From Primulina eburnea (taxonomy: Eukaryota > Streptophyta > Magnoliopsida > Lamiales > Gesneriaceae): a stretch of 64,000 nucleotides of DNA. Positions 58,554 through 64,000 of this stretch are shown here, one piece after another. Made by a program: the position numbers and the translations under genes. The notes under the pieces are model-generated. The model did no database searches, was not told where the DNA came from, and saw only the letters and a program-made list of their open reading frames with translations. Position 1 is the first letter of the stretch, and each line of letters begins with the position of its first letter. The stretch is taken from assembly GCF_022965805.1 (NCBI RefSeq), contig NC_133105.1:26883208-26947207 (forward strand). Direction: 5' to 3'.

Positions 58554-60816
58554 TTTAACGTACCGTAGTTTTTGAACTACTTAAAATTTGCGGAAAAATA
58601 AAAATTTTCTTAAATAAATAACAATCTTTAAAATTGTGATAGAAATAAACTGGTCGTCTAAAATATTTGAAATAAAAATGATTACAAACAAAGTTTGCAA
58701 AATCACTTGTTTAAACATCGTAAAGTTATCCCGTGAAAATCAGAGTATTTTATACGTGCATAAAAAAAATTCTTAAAACGTAAGCGGTCCTCGGGTTTAG
58801 CCTCCGCGCAGTGCGAGCCAACTCACTGATCCCCACCTCTCGTCTCCTCGTACTCATCCTTACCTGCATCGATCAAGTCTAGTGAGCCTAAATACTCAGC
58901 ATGTATAAACTGAGAATAAATAGTAATACATAATAAAACCACATACATTTTAAAGTAGACCATACATTCTTAAATTTGAACGTACATACATAAACATAGA
59001 CGTGCCATCATTTCATAAAACTTTTCATAAACATACTTGCATCATACATATTTGAGCATACATAAACATAATCATTTTGCGTAGAGATATGTTTCAAATC
59101 AAGTGAGTCATAACATAGTGCGCCTGATCAGACTAAACCTACAGTACTGGGCTGGCAGAGATGCCCACTACCACATACATGAGATCCCTGGTCATGCTTT
59201 ATCGGGTGGAGTGGTCCCTGGTCATGATTACGGCTTTCCAATACTAATCTAAACCTGGTCATGCTTTACCTGCTGTGGAGAGGTCCCCAGCCACGTTCAC
59301 CAGCTTCCAAACCCGTTCATATTTGGTCACAAGACATTTAGCAAACCTCAAAAACATAAAATATTTTCTCTGTGCGTCGAACATACTAATAGTTGCCTGC
59401 ACAAGACAAAAAATTTAATTTTTTTTTTTCCAGAATGCTTGGTGCTCGGGCGGTAAAATCTTACTGCTCGAGCATGCCCCGTCCAGAAGGTCTGGCGCTC
59501 GAGCGGTAAGATCTCGCACCCGAGCGCCGCCATGTGCGAAAAATTTTGAAAACCGACATAGTTGAGTAGTCAAACGAGAATAATCATAACCCACTCATCT
59601 CTTGTCCAAAAATTACGAATTTACTGTCAAATCGAAGATATCAAAAAGTACTACGTTCTAAATTTTGAAAGTTTTTTCAGAAGACAAACCGAAAATTTTC
59701 AAGATTTGAAATGACAGAAGATTCAATTTTTGAGATCTAAAAATCGTTTAAACATCACAGCTTGAGCAGTAAAACGAAAATTATCATAACTCACTCATTT
59801 CTTGTCCAAAAATCACTAATTTACTGTCTGATCGAAGATATCAAAATGTAATACGTTTTATATGTTGAAGGTTCTTCCAGAAAGTGGACCGAAAATTCAC
59901 AGTACGTGAAATGACAACAGACTCACTTTTGAGATCCAAAATTTTGATCCAAATCATTTCAAAACATTTTTCTCAAACTTTTGCACCACATACACAGATT
60001 TTTCATACAACTACGCATCAAAATACTTACTACGACAAGATCGATTCAAAAATAAAATAATATACATGCATTTGATGAATGTACTCACGAAATGACGATA
60101 CCGATGCAGAGAGATGCGAGGGTTGATCCAGGACGAATTGCGGCGCGATTTTTCTGCTAAAATCAACGTTTTTCTGCTGAAAGAAATCGAAGCAAGGGTG
60201 GCTGCTGGGGAAAAGCTTGGAACCCTAGCTATCTTCTAAAATAAAAGAAAGCAAACAATGTGTGTGTGTGCAAAAGAAAACTGATGGATGTGTGTGTGTT
60301 TAAGTGCTAACGTGTGTGTTATAATTAGGGGTAATTAGGGGAAAATTAGGTTAACTAAAATAACTAATAACTATAAAACATGCTAATTAAAAATTTAATC
60401 CAATAATAACTCACTACTAACTTCACTAAAAATCTCATAATTAAAATAAAATACACAATTGACCACTTTAAAAGTTTTAAAAAGCTTAAAATCACCAGAT
60501 AAATAAATTAGGACTTTAAAATATTTAAAAAATTAATAAATCATTTAAAATGACATCTTCTTAACTTGAAATAAAATACCACATTTTACAAATCGCCCAA
60601 GTCATTTTCGATGTCTTTTCCTCGATCCCGCATCGAATAATCTCATGAATCATAAAACTCAAGAAAATATTTTAACGTGCAGCACATAAAAATAAATAAT
60701 TTAAAATAATGCACTTTCATAAATCATGCATCGCTAAAATAAATTTAAAATAAAATAAATAATTTAATCATTTAAATAAATGCATGAGTATAACGTGTAC
60801 TGATTTGGGCTCTACA
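58554..60816 (-). repeat. Element B chromovirus 3' LTR
   Basis: Read on the minus strand it starts TGTAGAGCCC at 60816 and ends GGTACGTTAAA at 58554, a decayed form of the B' ending. Gene order and segments parallel the B' LTR: core ACAGTACTGGG at 59141-59151, a diverged tandem block at 59180-59300, poly(T) then palindromes (59420-59530), and GATCCCGCATCGAATAAT near 60630. The poly(T)-adjacent palindromes differ completely from those of B'. Confidence 0.85.
59443..59528. repeat. CTCGGGCGGTA palindromes in element B LTR
   Basis: Two imperfect hairpins, 59443-59474 (TGCTCGGGCGGTAA, AATC loop) and 59494-59528 (GGCGCTCGAGCGGTAAG and its partner), use the same core as the Athila LTR array at 3617-3866. 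The surrounding LTR sequences are otherwise unrelated. Confidence 0.85.
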
Positions 60817-60930
60817 ATTCATCCCTCATTTAAATAAATTTCGTCCTCGAAATTAAATCTTACAAAACAACTGCGGGTAGCGATTCCTCATATCTTCCTC
60901 GACCTCACAAGTGGCTTCCTCCACTAATTG
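60817..60930 (-). pseudogene. Element B polypurine tract and pol C-terminus remnant
   Basis: On the minus strand a purine-rich tract near 60817-60832 precedes the LTR. Upstream, the last codons of pol (a VEEAT and DMRNR-type chromodomain end) match the end of B' pol. The remnant is cut at 60930 by element C, whose insertion separates the rest of element B. Confidence 0.7.
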
Positions 60931-62195
60931 TGTGACACCTCGACCCAATTTAATTAAAATACATCGGAATTTAAAATTTTTCTTGAAGGGAGGAAGGATT
61001 CAAATACATTTCCATAAAACATTTACATCCAAAACAAATACATGATCATTCAAATGATATAACAAAAATATAAAATATCATTCCTATGATCATGTCCAAA
61101 AATACCAACAAAATATCTTCTTCCTCCTTCTCTATATGCATATGACTCCGGCCCACAATCAACGTCCTGGTCCGTCGCTCTGATCTGCATCACATGAATA
61201 AACTGAAATGAGTATAAAACTCAGCAAGTGGAACTCTTACATAGCAATAGACATAGCATACTCTGAAAATCATAGCTTTAAAAACGTAAATACCATCAAC
61301 TCTGAAATGTAAATATCATAGCAATAACATAACAATAAGATGGTATTTCTCTTTCTCTGTATTGGATTGATATCTATATAGTATCTCTGTCTCTGTAACA
61401 AGAACACCTTCAATCTAAACCCTTGGTTGAATTCCTACAACAATAAACCATATATAACACCATCAACATCTCAATAATCAAAAACCATGTCAATTAATCC
61501 ATAAAACCAACACATCCATCAAACCCATATCACATCTCCCCCAAAACCAAGAATAATCATACCAAAAGCTTACCTTAGCTTCCTAGAACCAAGAAGAACT
61601 TCGATCTCAACTCAATAATCCAACTAAGAGCTTGGATTAAAGAAAAGAAAGGAAGAAATGAAACCCTAGGTCACCCTTTTGAGAGAAGAAACGAGAAGAA
61701 GGAAAGAAATGGGGAAAAAAGTGAACCAACTCATCCATTTAAGCACTTAAAATCTCGAAACACGACTTCAATGTTCATCACCGCGGGTGCGGTAACCCTT
61801 GCACCGCGGGTGCGCTAAGCTCACGGCCTCCCAACCAAAAATCTGGAATTGACGACCGCAGGTGCGATCCTAACATTACCGCGGGTGCGGTGCCTTCTAC
61901 ACCGCGGGTGCGGTGTGTCCACGACATTCCTACTCAAAATGCTGAAATTAAGACTGGGGCTGCTGCAGGACCGCGGGTGCGGTCCCCTCTCGGCCAAGAC
62001 AAAATCTAACGCAACTAAAATCGAACCGAAACGCTGATACAATACAACTACCAACAATGAGCATCAACAATACCACAAAACAATAATAACCAACCATACT
62101 ATAACCCTTAATCACAACTCTTAACATCTAAATCAAATATCCCAATAAACATACGAAACTTAAACCGTACCTGTACACAGGGCTAGGCTATTACA
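60931..62195 (-). repeat. Element C chromovirus 3' LTR
   Basis: This 1265-bp LTR reads on the minus strand from TGTAATAGCC (62195) to GGTGTCACA (60931). It is the same family as the solo LTR at 20353-21963, which is about 350 bp longer. Six ACCGCGGGTGCGGT palindromes lie at 61781-61982. The flanking AATTG (60926-60930) is the likely target duplication; its partner would lie outside the window. Confidence 0.88.
61781..61982. repeat. Array of ACCGCGGGTGCGGT palindromes in element C LTR
   Basis: Six copies start near 61783, 61803, 61855, 61879, 61901 and 61969. Two have complementary flanking bases that lengthen the stem (ACACCGCGGGTGCGGTGT, GACCGCGGGTGCGGTC). Order and spacing match the solo LTR array at 20560-20790, with two fewer copies. 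Confidence 0.85.
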
Positions 62196-62212
62196 ATCTC
62201 CCCTCCTTAAGG
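62196..62212 (-). other. Element C polypurine tract
   Basis: On the minus strand CTTAAGGAGGGGAGAT precedes the LTR start. Confidence 0.8.
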
Positions 62213-62235
62213 GAATTTCGTCCTCGAAATTGACG

Positions 62236-64000
62236 TCACTGCACGAACAACTCAGGATACTTCTCTCTCATCTCATCCTCCGGTTCCCACGTGGCCTCTT
62301 CGATCAAATGATTCCTCCAAAGGACTTTAACGATGCCAATCTCTTTGTTCCTCAATACTCTGACTTTGCGATCCAGAATCTGGACCGGAATCTCTTGGTA
62401 GGTCAAATTCGGCGTCAAATCCAATGGCTCGTGGCGAAGAACATGAGAAGGATTCGCAATATACCTCCTGAGCATAGACACATGAAAAACATTGTGAACT
62501 CTGTCAAGATCTGGCAGTAGGGCTAACCTGTAAGCTCGATCCCCAACTATGTCCAAAATCTCAAATGGACCAATAAATCTCGGACTCAACTTTCCCTTTT
62601 TGCCAAACCGCATCACACCCTTGAGAGGTGCTATCTTCAAAAACACATGGTCGCCAACCTCAAACTGCAACGGTCTGCGACGCACATCTGCATAGCTCTT
62701 CTGCCTCGACTGTGCTGTCTTCATCCTCTCTCAAATAACAGCAAAAACATCAGCTGTCTGTTGGACCAACTCGGGACCCAACATCTCCCTCTCGCCAATC
62801 TCATCCTAATTCAAGGGAGATCTACACTTCCTGCCATAAAGTGCTTCATACGGTGCCAAGCCAATCGTCGCTTGGTAACTGTTGTTGTACGTGAACTCAA
62901 CAAGAGGCAATTTGGAATCCCAGCTACCAGGATAATCGATAGTACAAGCTCTGAGCATATCCTCTAGAATCTGAATAACTCTCTCTGATTGACCGTCGCT
63001 CTAGGGATGATAAGCTGTACTAAATGCTAACCGTGAACCCTTAGCTATGTGCAAACTCTTCCAAAACTCTGAAGTAAATATAGGGTCACGATCAGACACG
63101 ATCGACACAGGAACACCATGAAGTCTAACAATCTCTGCTATGTACTCCTCGGCATACTGGTTCATGGAGTACGTCGTCTTGACTGGAATAAAGTGTGCTG
63201 ACTTGGTCAATCGATCAACAATAACCCAAATAGAATTAAAACCTTTCTGCGTCCTAGGAAGATCAGTCACAAAGTCCATCGTAATATGCTCCCATTTCCA
63301 TTGAGGAATCGGCAATGACAACAATGTCCCAGCAGGTCTCTGGTGCTCAATCTTCACCTGCTGACAAGTTAGGCAATGAGAAATAAACATGGCGATATCT
63401 TTCTTCATACCTGGCCACCAGTAAAGTCTACGAAGATCCTGATACATCTTGGTGCTGCTTGGATGTATCGAATATGGCGCGGTATGAGCCTCAGTCAAAA
63501 TGTCTCTCCGAATATCATCACCAACAGGAACACAAATACGGCCTCTGAAAGTCACCAAACCATCTCCATTCAATCCAAACTCTGAATTACCTCTCTCCTC
63601 TACTCTAGCTCTCATCTCTGCCAACTGCAAATCATTGACCTGCTCTCTACGGATCCTGTCCGTCAATGTAGCCCGAATAACCAACGCTGAAAAACGAGCA
63701 ATGGTCCCCGGAACCACCAAAGCTATCTCCTCTCTCTGAAAGTCTAACAACAACGGCTGCTGAATCATCGAACTCAAAGAAGAACTCGATTTACGGCTCA
63801 AAGCATCCGCTACAACATTCGCTTTCCCTGGGTGGTAACTGATCGTCACATCATAGTCTTTGACAAGCTCTAACCACCTCTTCTGTCGCATATTGAGCTC
63901 TTTCTGAGAGAACAAATACTTCAAACTCTTGTGGTCGGTGAAAATTTCACACTTTTCGCCATACAAATAATGTCTCCAAATTTTCAGGGCAAAAAACCAC
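62236..64000 (-). pseudogene. Element C pol: RNase H end, integrase, chromodomain-like C-terminus
   Basis: The frame enters from the right edge in RNase H ([33 protein letters not shown]). It passes the integrase zinc finger ([12 protein letters not shown]) and the acidic core residues ([20 protein letters not shown], then SDGQSERVIQ). It ends with the GPFEILDIVG module and IEEATWEPEDEM. Three in-frame stops occur, at 63003-63001 (TAG), 62808-62806 (TAG) and 62733-62731 (TGA), but no frameshift. Gag, protease and RT lie outside the window. Confidence 0.92.

Noticed and set aside
62236..62967. Plus-strand frames opposite element C pol
   Set aside because: They are complementary-strand shadows of the integrase coding sequence.

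Overview
The window looks like nuclear DNA of a eudicot plant. It has introns with GT-AG borders, two split host genes with clear plant relatives, and long stretches of LTR retrotransposons nested inside one another. Some element families resemble those I associate with asterids such as Lamiales, but that placement is only an impression. By eye more than 80% is transposable-element DNA.

Host genes. At the left edge (217-2037, minus strand) are the first two exons of a LOG2/LUL-type RING E3 ubiquitin ligase; its last exon lies outside the window. At 35098-37490 (plus) is a complete six-exon SERINC/TMS family membrane-protein gene whose exons join to 410 codons without a break.

Left block, 2577-15298. 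An Athila-type Ty3/gypsy element (2577-11527, minus strand, 5-bp target duplication CAATA) has two nearly identical 1.5-kb LTRs around a badly broken gag-pol. To its right are a hAT-type MITE (11563-11981, 8-bp duplication), a TA microsatellite, and a decayed chromovirus LTR (about 12190-15298). That LTR contains a tandem TRIM array with four LTRs and three internal units (12395-13796), flanked by one TTAGG duplication.

Middle block, 15299-32700. A degenerate Ty1/copia element of SIRE type (plus strand) carries gag, PR, INT, RT, RNase H, an antisense extra ORF and a second env-like gene. Its RNase H is split by a solo LTR (20353-21963). It ends in a 576-bp inverted LTR repeat, one arm of which holds a Cassandra solo LTR with a 5S-rRNA-like segment. 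A truncated minus-strand gypsy leader plus LTR (27537-about 30740) and the 3' end of a second SIRE element follow.

Right block, 37976-64000. A plus-strand chromovirus (element A) forms the frame. Its 5' LTR holds a complete minus-strand Tekay-like chromovirus (element B', 40201-50601, duplication GTATC). Its gag holds a solo LTR (52479-55322, duplication GCACC). Its 3' remnant holds element B (58554 onward), which is itself split by element C (60931 to the right edge).

The most unusual observations are these. (1) Elements A and B' share a predicted spliceosomal intron at the same codon of the gag-protease junction, although they differ in sequence and intron length. (2) A predicted leader intron ends just before gag ATG in both. 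(3) GC-rich palindromes are embedded in the AT-rich LTRs of several families; one palindrome core is shared by the Athila LTR and a chromovirus LTR that are otherwise unrelated, as if hairpin cassettes move between LTRs.
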